Positions 24,501 to 37,956 of a DNA stretch of 64,000 nt are shown here, piece by piece. This DNA comes from Boswellia sacra. Lineage: Eukaryota; Streptophyta; Magnoliopsida; Sapindales; Burseraceae. A program made the position numbers and the translations under genes. The notes under the pieces are model-generated. The model was not told where the DNA came from and did not search any database. It saw nothing but the letters and a program-made list of their open reading frames with translations. The first letter of the stretch is position 1. The number at the start of each line of letters is the position of its first letter. The DNA is taken from NCBI GenBank assembly GCA_013180625.2, contig SNVD02004565.1, positions 1,364,001 through 1,428,000 on the forward strand, written 5' to 3'.

Positions 24501-26830
24501 TAGATAACACAGACACCACATGTCAAGATCACGGACTTGATGGTGTTTGTACACCAGGAGTATACATTTTCCAATTTACATATATAACTCGTTAAACATA
24601 ACACTCCTGTTTAAACATTCTAGAAGTAAACATTTTGATAAAAATACTTTAAACTCCCATTACAAGTTTACAATGCCATCACATGTCTTAATGACGGATT
24701 GTTGTAGTATGAAATTTATTCTTGAGATAGTTCTTGTGCATTTGAGACAAACTTTTCCCTACATTGGTCAAATATTTCAGCGTAGTTCCCCAACATTGCA
24801 CAAATAGGAAAGAAGGGACAGTCGACAAACTTACCTCGTGACGATCAACAATCCGTTGTAATGAGGAGTCACTTATTATATAAGCTATAGGAATGACATA
24901 AGCGAAGGAGCCTCCAACAACAGCCGGCAACCTAGTTCCAAAAAGTGCTTGGAGAAGTGTATTAATGCCAGCTACAAAAAGAAGAGTCTGTATTACCCGT
25001 GCTTTGTCACCCTGGTTGTGCGAGCAAGAAGGTGGTTAAGGGGGAGAGGGAAAAAAAACAGTTAAACAAAACTAAAAATTCAGATGGAAAGACCAATAAC
25101 TAACAGGTCCCAACAAAATTTTCTAGGTTGAAATTCAATTATATACAATATCCACAACCATACAAAATATAGCCGCTTTTGGGTAACAAGAAAAATGGAG
25201 TAGTCAGTAAATCTAGCTTTTGAAGGTGGAATTTTAAACTAGAGTGCATTGTTGGGACACAATAATTAGGAAGTACATGTTTTCTGCATATATGATATAC
25301 CCACTATGCAAGTCCAGATAACCATATGCTCGGAGTACTGACTTCTAAACCAAGAGTAAATTTATCAAAAGAAACACAGAAATTGGACTTAAAGGAAAGA
25401 GTTTGACAGAGAAGTAGCTTACATCAGTTCCACCCATTGCTGGAACAAGTAACGAAGGGATCATCACGCTTGTGCCCAGCATCAGGATGTAGTTTTGGAA
25501 TGCTAACAGGATAGTTTCAGCTGCAACACAAGGCTTTGATTATAACCAATGATGAGTAAGTAAAGAAATTATATAAGTTGCAGACATCTTATCCTGCCGA
25601 TGGTTAAAAGATGAAAATTTTCTTTTATATCAAAACTAAAATTTTAGGCTTCATCAGAACTACCAATTTCAGCCAAATGTTAAGATTGTAATACTAAGAC
25701 ATTTAATAACAAAAATACCCGATCCACATAAATGCAATTTATGAGTACCCATTAGAATCAACACTATTCAGTCCAAGGTTTAGCAGGATTTTTAATGTTG
25801 AAAAAAGCATTTAGACTACAAAATCAACCAGGATTACCTAATCATTCTTTGTAAAAAGGATAGACAAAGATCATTCCAATTTTAGATGGAAAATGCAATG
25901 CGACCATAACCTTAACATGAGCCTGCATAATCCACACCTCCAATGTGACAACTCCAATCAATTTATAATCCTTATTACTCTCACTCAAGGTGAATAATAT
26001 CGACCGATGTGATAAACCATGATTAGTAAAACTATCCACATTAAAGCTACAAAACCAAAGACCTTACTTAGCAGCAGTTGGAAGATCAATAGACAAGAGA
26101 ATGAGAGAAGGAGCTTGACTCGAGGGGTAAAAGTGTAATTAGAAAAAAGTCCTTTACCACATCCCCTGGAAAGGGAACATAAAACAAACAAACCTGAAAT
26201 ACTTCAATACCTACCTGAATCCAACTCATTTGAAAATGTCAATCCTTGTCCATTTTTCAATCACTCAGCAACCAAACAACCCAAAAAATGCCAAAACAAA
26301 ACATAATAAAACAATACAAACACAAAGTTCCACTCGGTTTTATCAAACAAGTTCAAAAATTAAAAAAAAAAAAAAATCAGAACTTTATCGTTAACTAAAC
26401 AACAGAAGCTGGGGCGTAATCTCGCACTCTCCAAGTCATCATCTTGCAAGCAAAAAAAAAAAAAAAAGCCTAACAATGCAGTTCTCAAGTAAAATATTAT
26501 ATCTTTACATCCTTACTGGGACCAAGTATGATATGACACATAAAAATCCCACAAGTAGAAGCTTTACAGATTCTCTATAGTGCCACTACCTACTCAAAAC
26601 CGCTCAACAATAACTTGAACAGTACCCACAAAAGCCACAACCCCACTTGGCCATTTCCATTAAACATGAAGAAGAACTCACTAGATCATCAAGACAGACC
26701 AAAAGAACAAATTTTGATAAAGAAAGAAGAAAGACAGGGCTATTGGGCACGTACCCCAAGGAGGGTTAGAGTCTATGCAGTACTCAAGGTCTTGAAGCTG
26801 TTCCATGGGAGGGTGAGTGTATTCTGCCAT
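21557..26830 (-). CDS. NAT3: nucleobase-ascorbate transporter, NAT3-like
   Basis: Fourteen coding exons (5' to 3'): 26755-26830, 25423-25520, 24835-25011, 24296-24396, 24139-24214, 23557-23616, 23287-23474, 23104-23200, 22852-22938, 22670-22728, 22471-22562, 22121-22198, 21876-22036 and 21557-21769. They sum to 520 aa, typical for the family. NAT/NCS2 proteins are 14-span membrane transporters for purines, pyrimidines or related compounds. The NAT signature ENVGLLGLTR (consensus [QEP]-N-x-G-x4-T-[RKG]) is intact. The start MAEYTHPPMEQLQDLEYC and the end FYTLPFNLNRFFPPT are those of plant NATs, closest in my memory to Arabidopsis NAT3. The first-span QH motif reads FQNYIL, with Asn in place of His. 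The donor of exon 5 was set at CCTCTG|GTTGG because it restores FPLLGNCVEIG. Substrate is not predictable from sequence. Subfamily is likely but untested. Confidence 0.93.
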
Positions 26831-27625
26831 TGCTGAAACTCTCGGAAAGATTGATAGATGAGAGATTAAACGGAAGAGAAGCAGAAGAAGGAGAACAAAG
26901 TAAAGTACAGATATAAAGTGAAGTAAAGTTGGCGAAAAAAAGATAAAAATAATAATAGAAAAAACATAAGAGAAGAGAAGAGAATAAAATGCAAGCCAAA
27001 GTCTTATAACCTCTTATGTTGTCGTCGATAAGTATGTTTTTTGAATCCTGTGTCGTGATCACTTGAAGATTTGTTCGGTTTTGCCACTGTTTTTCAAAAT
27101 TATTTTCGCCAAATGCCATCCGCTACCCCAGGCCCCCCCATCACCTGCCTTTTCTGCAACAGTCAATCTAGTCTAGAAGTGGTTAATGCAATCTGAACAT
27201 TCGTACAACTCTGCAGCCAAATTTCATTCTTTGTTTAGAAAAATTTTAAATTTAAATTTAAATTATAAATCTTATGGGTGTTAAACGCTTAAACAATTGG
27301 AACATAAATGAAGGAAAATGACAAACGAAATCCTGATTAAATCTACGAATTGTACGATTGAATGAGGCCTGAAATACAAAAGTTGACAGTCTGTACAATA
27401 AATCACCATTATTTGACTTCATAATAAAATAAATCATTTATGCTACTTGAATGCTCATTTAGTACTATATCTATTGTCTCTGCCCCACCACCTTTTTCAT
27501 TTATTTGTTTTCTATAATTGGGTGATATGAAAACGTAATCTATACTCTCCTATAGATCATATTTACATTCAAAGATTTGAGCGGGCAATGTAAAATATAT
27601 TTTGTGAAATAAAATCAATAACTAT
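26831..27625. other. NAT3 5' leader and upstream spacer
   Basis: A GA-rich stretch at 26860-26990 is the probable leader of the transporter. Upstream is AT-rich DNA with no clear TATA box or gene. Confidence 0.35.
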
Positions 27626-27627
27626 AT

Positions 27628-27783
27628 AAATAATATTATATTTATAAAATCTGTTCATAAAATTTGATGTGATATTACTCGTTCAATAATATATGATTCA
27701 TCAATATTTCTTATATTGATTATTTCGTTTAAGTAATATTACGTCATTTTTTTATATAGATTTTGTAAGTATAACATTATTGT
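27628..27783. mobile_element. short MITE-like inverted-repeat element
   Basis: The left end (ATAATATTATATTTATAAAA) and the reverse complement of the right end (ATAATGTTATACTTACAAAA) match for about 50 bp at roughly 70%. The AT-rich body has no ORF. It resembles the small inverted-repeat elements at 54865-55066 and 62508-62696. Confidence 0.45.
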
Positions 27784-30700
27784 AACTATATTTATTTGAC
27801 ACCTTTCAAGCTCGGTTCTAAAACTAAAATACGATATTTTAATGTTTATAATTTGACGTAATGCAGAGGTTGAGAGTTTTAAATTTTTCGAAATTTATAA
27901 TTTAAATTTAGTTAACTCGAATCTTATAGATTCTTGTGTAAATTTTCAAAGATCAAATTTAGTTTTTGAAATTTTTGAATCAAAGTTTTAAGTTTGTCCG
28001 AATCTTTAGTGCTTAAATATCCCTATCTATAACTATTGTTGATAGGGTTTGTAAAACAAAGAGAAATTTCTTCCCATCTTCATCTCTATTTTCAAAACCC
28101 ATCAAATCTTTAAAGGTCTCAATTGAGAACATTGAGACACCTTTAAGCTTTTCTTGATTTAAATATGCTCTCATCCAACCTTTTTAGCCCAGTTGACTTG
28201 AAAGCATATTTTCCCAATTTTGATAAGGCAAAGCATTCGCATTATGGTTTTATTCTGTATTTTGAATGTTATTTGTTCAATTAACATAGGCAGGGACTGG
28301 GGATTTTTGGGTATATGAGAAGAAGTGGACTAGGAAGTGGGTTGGCATGAAAATGAAATGTGAAATTAAATAGTATCATTGGGTGTTGTTGAATGCAAAT
28401 AAATGAAACAACAGGGGTAGCAGGTGGTGCTAATAATTGTATTTGTACCAGTGTAGATGTTTTTTTTATTTTGTTTTTGGCCACTTGTTGTGTGCAACAA
28501 AAGAGAAAGAATATGTGCTGCAGAAGTAAAAAGAGCAAGTGGGGTTGGTTCTGCTTTTGTTTTTCTGAAAACCTATTAAAGAAGGGTAAAATGGTGAATT
28601 CGTGCTCAAAAGGAGGCTATTTTGTTTACTAAAGACAATGTAATGCCAAAGAAACGGCGACGTTGCACGTGAGGGGATAACAATAGCATCTACAAGCTTC
28701 ACCCACGATCACCATCACCGGATTCATGATCGTGACATCCCCAGCAATACGATTCCCATGCAAACGTTTTCATTTCGTTTTCAAATACTTTCAAATTCAT
28801 TCCAAATTCTAACCCGCATGCATTCAACCCGACTCGTTTTATTTTCATTATCAAACATAATTTTCGATTAATCTACGTGAATCATTCTCATTATAAAAGT
28901 TATAGAAACCTTATTTTAGTATGAGATCTCATCTCAACATGGTGCAACTTTTGCACGAGATGGGATCTTGACACCTAGTGCTCGTTTGTGTGAAGAAAAG
29001 ATTAAAGTTAATTGATGCCCAAATGCCTTTCGTGGCATTTTAGGTTATCCTAGTAAACACATATTCCACCCATATGATTTCTAAATGATAAAAAATTGGA
29101 AGTTCTTGGTAAGTGTTATCTCTTATGAGGGTGAGGGTTATTTTTTTAATTTTATTTTCTCAATTTGAGATAATGTGATGAAATAGATAAAGATTTTTTC
29201 AGATGTATCACGTAACTGAATTGATGTAGTGTATCTATCTAATAGGAAATTAGAAAAGTGAAAGACAATAACTGTAAAATATATTGTTTATCTACTTTTT
29301 AAATTTTTTATTAGACCAATACGCTACATCAACCAAATCACATCGTATATTTGCTGTAAGAAAGATTTTTGGGTGAAATGATATGTTAATCTATGAGTTT
29401 TGCTATCGTATAATTGCTATTCCGTATAGCAATTATATTGTAACAAATAAAAAACGTAAACATATGTATAAAAATAGTAAACAAATAAAAAAAATTGTAT
29501 TTATAATTTTTACATATTTTTAATTACGATTTTGTCATGTATAACTTTTATTTGTTCATCTACTACTTTTATAATATATTTATAATTTTTTTTAACTTCA
29601 GCACAAATATTATATAATACTGTGGCAAAACGCGTTAACCTATTTTGTTTATAATTAACACTTGAAAATTAGGAGGGCCATTGCACCTAAACATTAAAAA
29701 ATATGTCCAATCACATGTCAATTCACTTCAAAGTCAAAAAAGCAAAACCAAGCCCCATTAATGAAAGAGATTTCCTCTTTCTTTCCAAGCTCACAACACA
29801 AGAATTGATGAGCAAACAAACAAATTAACAACCACTATAAAACTCCTAATGCTCCATCAATCAAAATTATCAAATATTAAACAAATCACAATCTAATTCT
29901 TTTTATGCCATTAACGAGGGGGATTTTGGAAAACTTTGGTTGACACCACAATCCAAGCAACCACTTTTCAATAAACTGCCAGGCCCAACAACTTAAAAAC
30001 TATATAGCCAATCTCATGCGATAGATTAAATAGTACTGTTATTGACAGTAACATAAACATCTATAATTTTAAATCCCATGCAATAGGTTAAATGATGTTG
30101 TTATTGATAGTAACATAGACATCTATGATTTAGACTATCATTAAAAAAATCATAAATGCATTATGAATATTTCAATGAATGAATAATAAATTTATAAAAT
30201 CAAATGACTTTATTATGAAACATTCAAAATATCTTCATAAGGGTTATTTTTGTTGATGATTATCTCACTTTTGAAATGTTTATATTATCATCCAAACAAG
30301 TGGGTGTTTATTTTTTCTCTTCGGGTGTCTGTATGTTTTTTTTCTTCTTCTATTATCAAAATACCAGCAGTTAAGCTGGTGGGTATACACGTAATTAAGT
30401 ATAATTTTCAGGACTAATAATTAGTCTCCCAAAAGATCTCAAGGCTCGGGGAATAAATGCTGTGTACGAATTATATGCTCTTCCAAATTCCTAGTGCACA
30501 TAAAAGCAATAACACACTTTTTCATGTGTGAAAATAGTGTAGCAAATAGCAATGTGGAGAAAATTGAGATTGGCTTGGCATTGGGCAATATTGGTATAAA
30601 TGGTGATTTAATTGTTTTCTTAATGGAGTAAAGTTGTCAGTGTTTCGGCAACAAGTATTGTACAAAAAAAAGTTTGGTATCTTTGGCTTTAATTTCTGTA

Positions 30701-31439
30701 AGAGTTGTCAACATCTAATTTCTATTAACAGAAGACCCTTCAAGGTGGTCATAGCACCCTCGCTCAGTATCAGTAACAATGTTTAACCTGTCCTTTGGCT
30801 TTTGGCATTGGCATTGGCATTGGCTCTGGTGTGTGCAGCAGCTGGCAAATGAGCAATTGGCCATTGGCCAATGGACAAGGTTTTGAATTCTGTCCTATAA
30901 ATAATTTATATAAAAAGTTGAAGGATGATGATTGAGAGATATAAATTGGACTGTATCGGGTTCATGCTACACTATGTGACCACATGAATATCCATAAGTT
31001 TGTAAAAAGTGCCACTGTGCTGTAACAACGATTTCAATTAGACCGAAGTGAACCACAGTAACATGCAATATTTGTCTAATCCCTAATGCCATTCAAATCC
31101 TCTAGGGATAGTGCAATCCAACTTCCCGTTACTCACAAAATCACAATGTGATGGAGTTTGCTGGTCTGCGCATGCGCTACAGCATATAAAATTACGCTAC
31201 AATCGAAGCGACCACTTCCCTTCTTGTCAATTTAGTGAAGCAAGAAAAAACTAATCCACATAAATCCATACATGTCATCTTCTATTTAATGGACCTGATT
31301 CTGCTTGACGACCTTTTTGACGTTTTTCAATTGGCAATGGGACCGCTGGCGGCACCAAGACGACTGCAGCTCTTCCCGAGGAGTTTTGGGGCTGAAAACT
31401 TGTTAGAAATTACCAACTCCTATCATCATTAACAAGGGG
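27784..31439. other. AT-rich spacer with small repeats
   Basis: No gene is recognised over about 3.6 kb. A diverged block of about 62 bp at 30003-30065 (ATCTCATGCGATAGATTAAA start) is repeated in tandem at 30068-30130. A (GGCATT)3 microsatellite and the palindrome TTGGCCATTGGCCAA occur near 30800-30875. A possible MITE-like inverted repeat lies near 29170-29370. Frames of 60-85 codons near 28.3-28.7 kb overlap on both strands and look random. Confidence 0.4.
30003..30130. repeat. two-copy tandem repeat of about 64 bp
   Basis: Both copies contain, in order, a CATGC(G/A)ATAG block, TTAAAT, TGTTATTGA(C/T)AGTAACATA and ACATCTAT(A/G)ATTT, with a few substitutions. Confidence 0.6.
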
Positions 31440-33585
31440 TTTTGTGCTGTAATCTAGTCTTGCCTATTGCATGCTAGGTTTCTGAAGTCTGATACGAAAT
31501 TATGTGCAATATCTAAATATTTACCAAGCGTTTCAGCTCACTTCGAGGTTGAAGTTCTTGCCCTTTATGTCCTGAAGATATGCGGGGGGAATTTAGATGG
31601 TTTCCAAGGTTGGATTCGATCAGAAGGGATTTTGATGTTCCTGAAGATGTTAAACTGAGAGCTTGGCGAGAAGGCCACGATATAAGAACCGGACAGGGTT
31701 TCGAAGAAGGGGAAATTGTATTTTCATGCAAACACTTCTCAGCAATTAGATTTCCGCTTCATCCTGTCATTCACAGTTTCTTTTATAGACTCAATCTGAT
31801 TCCGATGCAGGCCCACCCCAACGCCCTCCGAATACTTTCTTCTGCACTTGTTTTGAACATCATCAAGGGCTGGGACTTGAGTTTAATGGACATTTTCTAC
31901 TGTTACATATTCACCGCAATCAGGGTAGAAGAGCAAGACTTCTATTGCTTGTCCCCCCATCATGGTTGTTGTATTGTCGCCGGCAATCTCTGTTTTGCGA
32001 AGCATTGGAAAGAGCAACCTATAATAGTGGGTGGTAACTGGTCTGCTCCAGAACTTCATCTCCAGCACATGCGTAAAAGTTTTGGAAAACCACGTAGATA
32101 CTACTATTTCAATTTGTATGATGTAAGATGCATTCTTTTGTTATTTAGATGTGTGAATTTTCGCTTTTGGATGCATGTAGCTCTTCCAGGTTCTTGCACT
32201 TTCACTCAGTTAGATAAAACGAGGATCCAGTTCTTGTATCAAAAGTTACCGAGCAGATCCTATAATTCCAACGCTTTGTTGAAAGGTGAACATCTTTTGG
32301 AGGTTTCCCGCAAGAGCATTGGTTGGGAGGGATTTTCTCCTTGTCAGGATTCTCAGGAAAAGGCTGCAGTCGTTGTTTCAAACGAGTCTGGGGAGTCTTC
32401 TTCTATTCCTGGAACATTAGAGGCAACGGAACAAGATGATCATGACGTTGAACGATCAAAATATACAACGAGGAAACCACCAACTGCACCCCTGCCATCT
32501 ATGAACAAGAGCCCCCAAGTGTTTGTCCACAGTAGAATTGAGCCTTTGTGGGAACTTTCGAAGAATAAGAGGGCAGCTGAAAAGTCCCCTGGAAGGGAAT
32601 CTGACTATTCTGATACAAATAGGGAGAGACTGCCAACAGTTTCGGTCTCTGGTAGCCAATATGGTGATGGTCCTGCACCTCAACTGCCTGGTAATTCCCA
32701 GGAGTGTTTTGTGAATGAAATGGTGAATGTCGAGCTTCACTCGGACAAGGCTGATGGAATGAAGGTCTCCAGATTAGGGGATTCCATGTAAGATGATCCG
32801 GATTCAGAAGCTTGTCTGGCTTTGGCTAGAAGAATTTGGACACCTCGTGATGATATCATATTACTGAATCGTACGTCCGGCCTCTTATTTCTCCAAGTAA
32901 ACTGTATAAACTTTTCCTTTATTGGACCTCTCCTTTATTTACGCATTATTTAAGCATATTAATATTAACATTATTGTTTGGTATTTGCTCACAGGGCCGC
33001 GCACGCCTACTGGTTTATCTTTTAAGCCAAAGCTTAAAAAGTCTTAACAATCCCTTGTTTAGTCATATACATTTTTTGTCCATTATCAATCATAAGGCTG
33101 ACCCTCTACCCTTTGCATGCAGGGAATACGTTCTACTCTTGGTATATGTAAAAAATTTGAGGCAGCGAGATGAAGATTAAGAAATTGGAGTCTAGTTTAG
33201 CCGCGGCGGAAGCAAAGGCTGAAGAAGCCGAAAGAAAGATGCTTGAAGCTGAAAGGTCTGCTCGGAATAAAATTGATGATGCCATGCAGGGAGCTGAGAC
33301 GAAATCCGCCCGGTTACTAACTCAAGTTGAAGACATGAAGAAAAAGGTGGCAGAGACTGAGACTCTACAAAAGAAAATCAAACATTTGGAAAGAGAGAAG
33401 GAATCCTTGTTGAGGGACCAAACCTACATACGAACGCTTTTCCAAACAAGTTTTGAACGAATCAACTAAATCTTTCAGATCTGGATGGTTTGAGGCGTTG
33501 AAAGACGACATAGAAAGAACATATATAAGTGCTGATGCTTTTGATATTGCTTGCGGTTTCACTCAAGGCCAATACCTTGAAGATT
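31440..33585 (+). pseudogene. decayed gypsy-type gag-like / Transposase_28-like gene
   Basis: An open frame from 31580 to 32791 (403 codons) contains FSAIRFPLHPVIHSFFYRL and a following block rich in aromatic and aliphatic residues. These resemble the plant proteins annotated as putative gypsy-type transposon domain (Transposase_28, a gag-like domain). A Ser-rich linker follows. After the TAA at 32789 the same frame continues with coding-like residues (DDPDSEACLALARRIW) to about 32870. Family members have this block joined to a coiled coil. The coiled coil appears at 33170-33469 in other frames (KIKKLESSLAAAEAKAEEA). Between them, LRQRDE and KIKKLE sit in different frames, so a frameshift lies near 33170. 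The tail continues near 33480-33585 (SGWFEALKDDIERTY) after another break. No LTRs were found. It is most likely a dead relic. Alternative splicing around the GTAAGA at 32788 could rescue part of it. Family assignment is from memory. Confidence 0.6.
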
Positions 33586-34201
33586 AGATGATAATGATAT
33601 GCCCTGAGCTGTTCTGAAACTTGTTATAGGAAATTGAAAGGAAAGACTGAGTTTTTTATATGATGATTACCTAGGACATGGCTCATAGGTATTGTATCTT
33701 TTTGTGGGCAAAATACCAAATGCCTGGTATAGATTTTTACTTGGTTAATATCAGATACTAGATGATATTCTGACCTATTGCCCTTCTAAAAGGTTAGGGC
33801 TGTTTTGTAGTATGGAAATTTCCACAAATATTAAGTCATCGAAGTGCTTTAGCTAGACGCCACGTCGCCATCTGTTAAAAACCTTTTTTATATTCCAGTT
33901 TAGACGCGACAACCACTGAACAGCAAATGAACCTAATCACAATAACAAGTCTTTCTGTATGACAAAACTACGAGTCAATTGCATTTGCAGAGTTTTAGGT
34001 GAAAACACAAACTTTCAGTCATCTCGTACTGTTTTGTATTAATTGTTCTACTATATTCAACATGACTTGAGAACAGGGCTTTCTGATATCAAATCCGGCT
34101 ATAGACTGAAAAATGAGTTATGCTCTCTCTCGAGGTGGTGAAGAAAGCACAAGATATTTGAAATTAACAGGTTGATTACAACAAGGAACGGGCACATGCC
34201 T
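33586..34201. other. spacer between the pseudogene and the EamA gene
   Basis: AT-rich. It should include the 3' untranslated region of the minus-strand EamA gene. No other feature is seen. Confidence 0.4.
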
Positions 34202-37200
34202 TTAGACAGCTGACGAATGTGCTATTTCGTTCATCTCTTTATCCGGACCAATATACATGGTATAAAAAACAGAAATCAAGATGAGTAAACATCCAACAAG
34301 TCGGCCCAAAGATGGAGCTATTCTTGATAAACCAATGCCCCATAACTGAGTTAAAGCAGCCTGAAAAATGATAAAATAACTTAATGAGACAATCATAGGA
34401 GACAATTAACTGCCATTCAGAAACCAAAGATAAGAAGAATCCTGAAAAATGAACTTCTTTTTTTTATTTTTTTATTTTTTTATTTTTACTTTTCAAATAA
34501 TCTAATGGATTATACGTTTGTACCACATGCATATGCAGAAATAGATAACATTATTATCAAATTCACTTGCCATATATATTTTGATTGAATATCAGAGAGG
34601 AATCACCACATAAGAATGCTGAAAACATGTTGCTAGTCCTTTTCTAGGTAATACGATATATGATAATACAACATACCTCCATGTACAGGACATTTACAGC
34701 TTTGCCGGTTTTCTCAAGCTGGAGTCCTCGTGCTAAGAACACCTAAAATCAAGCAGCAATGTATGGAATCCATTTGTTTCCAAAGCAAGGTCAGAAAACA
34801 TTAAAGGAGTATAAAGAAGAAACTAAAGACTTAGCGCTATATAGGTTGAATACTGAAAACAAGCACAGATGTAGTAGTCAGAACAGCACCTCAGCAAAGA
34901 AGGCTAGAACACCAAGTACAAGCATCAGGATAAAAGAATAAAGACCTGGCAGCACAAACTCCTGCATTATTAAAGTGAAAGTTGTTAAGAGACACTCAGA
35001 GCTCAAGAAAATTGAATGCCAAAGATATGAAGGATTATGCAATATACTAATGTTTGACCCTCAACGGTAATGCTTAACAGAGTCATCTGTTTATCTCTGA
35101 GAGCTTTATACCCAGCACAACTTCAAATATTTGGCTTATTTCTTGGATTTAATAGCCTATTTCCCATGCATGGAAGCAGGGTTAAACACAGTTCAGATGG
35201 AGCTAACACTGTAATACTTCTGTGAAACATATAATCATCCCATCAGTCTTACCTCAAAGGAAAATGCACATATTGCTGCGGCAGGACAGGCTAGTATGCC
35301 AAAGGAAAAAAGAGTGACCCTGAAAAATTGCAGGTGACCATTATATACGGAAAAAAATTTGCAGCAGGAATTGCAGAAGCTAAACAGCACAACATAATTC
35401 CAGATCAAGAGAGCAAGATAGTAAGTCTCACACAGGTTGATCAGATGCCTTTGCTCCAGCTTTAATGAGGCAGTAGCTGATTCCACCAGTTATTGATGAA
35501 AATAGACCTACTAAGATGGTGTATATATGGCGGCCTCCTGACACATCCAATGGTAAAATAATTGAAAAAACTCTCCTGCATAAGTTCACTTAAAGCAAGG
35601 CACAATTTTTGGAAGAAAAGAAGTACAAAAGCACCTGCTGTTCACATCGATGCAAACATAAACTGGTATTATCTATATCCAAGGAACATATTCAAAACCC
35701 TCACCCTCCCCAATCCCGAAAAGGAAGTAGTAAGCATACAATCCATTCATGCAGGTGATACATGGTGGGGTCAAATCATATGGAAGCACCATTAAATTGG
35801 CTAAAGCACCCACCATAGATATCCTTTGCTTGCACATTTTGAGGATTTATATGAATAAAGAACAGGAAATAAACAAAGCAGGTAATAGATGGAATGAGAC
35901 AGTCAGAGAGACACAAACGAAGGCTTAAAATGCAGTTATCGGAATATTGAAAAGACTAGATTCCTCATTTAGACATGAACAATAGCATTAGCATAGCAAG
36001 AACATATATGTGAATAAGGTATGAAACGGCAAATACAAAGGTTTCTTCAACTCACTTCTCTACCTTGTGTAGTAAGTATATGTTGAAAAATGAAGAGTAC
36101 ACCAAAGAAACTGCACGCAAGACCTGGAAAATGGATGATAATTAAGCAAAAAATCACTTTCTATCCAAAAGGCAGTTCATCTTCCATACCAAGATTAAGG
36201 AAGAAGGGAGAAAATGCTGCATTACCTCCAATGTCTGCGATTCTCAATTTCTCATGCAAAATGATTCTGGCCGCAATTGAAGCCGTAATTGGAGTTGTTA
36301 AGCTTAATACAACAGCCTGAGACAGAGGCAACCTTTGAATGCTGGAAATGGGAAAGACCACTGGTTATACTTTATTTACCACCTAATCAAGTTCCAATGA
36401 TAAAGGTGAACAAGAATTGAACATATTTTTCCAAGCATAGTAAAGCAGAGGATTAAAATTCATTAGAGGAATCAGGCAAAACTTATCTACCGTTCTACAA
36501 CTGCTGGTCATCTAGTTCCTATGCTGACCTTCTGCCACATAAAATGAGACTGCTTCAACTTCAAGCCATAAAATCGTAAAATTTCTTTGCTACATGAGAT
36601 CAGAAATTATATTTCCCCTCCAATCATCATTTACGAAGAATCAGAGAAGAAAAGGGAGAGATTGATGGGTTTTTCAATGAGAAGCTAAAAGAAAGATGAC
36701 AATAGTTAACTGTACAAATCAGGCACTTCTTTCTTTCACTGTAGAACGCTTTTTTTTAAAAAAAAAAATTTCGTGCAGAATAGGACCAGCAGCATGTAGA
36801 TTACTTTGTTATCCTTTATAATATATGTAGTCTGTAAGCATATCCCTGAAGTAACGAAATGAAGTGAAACTTACCAAAAAACAAAACTAAACAAGGAGAG
36901 ACATCCCATTAGAGCTCTTGAAATCAAAAGATTCCTAGCATGTGCTGGCCCAAATACTGGTTGTCCACTTCTCCGCAACCATAAATATGACAACATCAAG
37001 ATTATTGAACATCTTGCAAATGCAGTCTCCAACAAGGGAATAGACTGAACTGGCATTCAAGAAAGACAAAAATAATTAGTCAGTGGTAAAACTTCCTCGA
37101 AAAATAAAAAAGAACACACAAAACAAAAAGACCTAAGTTCAATCATAATACCTACGGTAAGATTGTCAATAACTTGCAATGCAAGAATTGAAAAAGAAAA

Positions 37201-37956
37201 TCTCCTATTTCTTCAAGTGGTTTTCAGTTTATGACAGTCAGGTTTGCATTGAAATACATTGTATTGGATATCAGAAAATCGTTAACTCTTAAGCCTTCTA
37301 GATAGTAGATGGTACAAACCTGTAAAAATATCAGAAATCACTTCCATGAGAAAGTAAATTGTTGACGATAAGACCATGCATAGTAGTCCTGAATATCTGG
37401 ATCCATTCCACACCCACAAAATAAAACGTTTTAGCGGCAATGTCTCTGTTTCTATCGCTTGCTCCTGCAAATACACACATAGTAACAGCATTTATCGCAC
37501 CAATTCTGCTCCTTGTCTTCAAATTCAATTAACTTAAATTATACAGCACTTAAATGGTAACAGCCAGCCTTAGCCCAGCTGTTGCTTCAGTTATCTTTCT
37601 CAAATTTTCTCAACCAAACAAAACATAACACTAACTTAACTAAATGTAACCATTTGATCAAATCACAACGTTCGTAAAATATTTAATAACTAGCAGAAAC
37701 AACCATTAGAATATTATGATGAGAAGATGAAGTAGGGTTTTATATGTACCCGAGGCTTCCTTCGAGAATACGTGACTGAGAAAATGTTGAACTTCGGCTT
37801 ATCGGGTTGAGTCAAGAGAGGAGTTATTTCCTCTGAGACCATAACGCTACCATCAGCTGCTGGTGCGGATGCTGAGGTCTCACGCACGATCAGCTCCACC
37901 ACAGGTTGATCTCCGTCGCTCGTCTCTGTCGACGACGACGACATCGTTTCGCACAT
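34202..37956 (-). CDS. EamA/DMT-family transporter
   Basis: Ten coding exons: 37750-37956, 37320-37464, 36875-37049, 36226-36341, 36064-36123, 35432-35537, 35253-35319, 34890-34961, 34677-34742 and 34202-34360, giving 390 aa. A hydrophilic N terminus of about 85 residues (Ser/Thr-rich, with an ITPLLTQPDKP segment) precedes about ten membrane spans in two EamA-like repeats. The first repeat contains ETAFARCSIILMLSYLWLR and VLSLTTPITASIAARIILHEK, the second VGLFSSITGGISYCLIKAG and LYMEAALTQLWGI. EamA proteins of the drug/metabolite-transporter superfamily export or exchange small metabolites. Substrate and membrane cannot be told from sequence. The start MCETMSS is the first ATG in frame; the second Met is four residues on and equally possible. 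The junction between exons 5 and 6 (TTQ|GGRHIY) is short compared with homologues I remember, so a small exon could be missing. Confidence 0.85.

Noticed and set aside
31467..31731. short frames on both strands at the start of the gag-like relic
   Set aside because: They overlap the longer family-like frame starting at 31580 and have no independent support.
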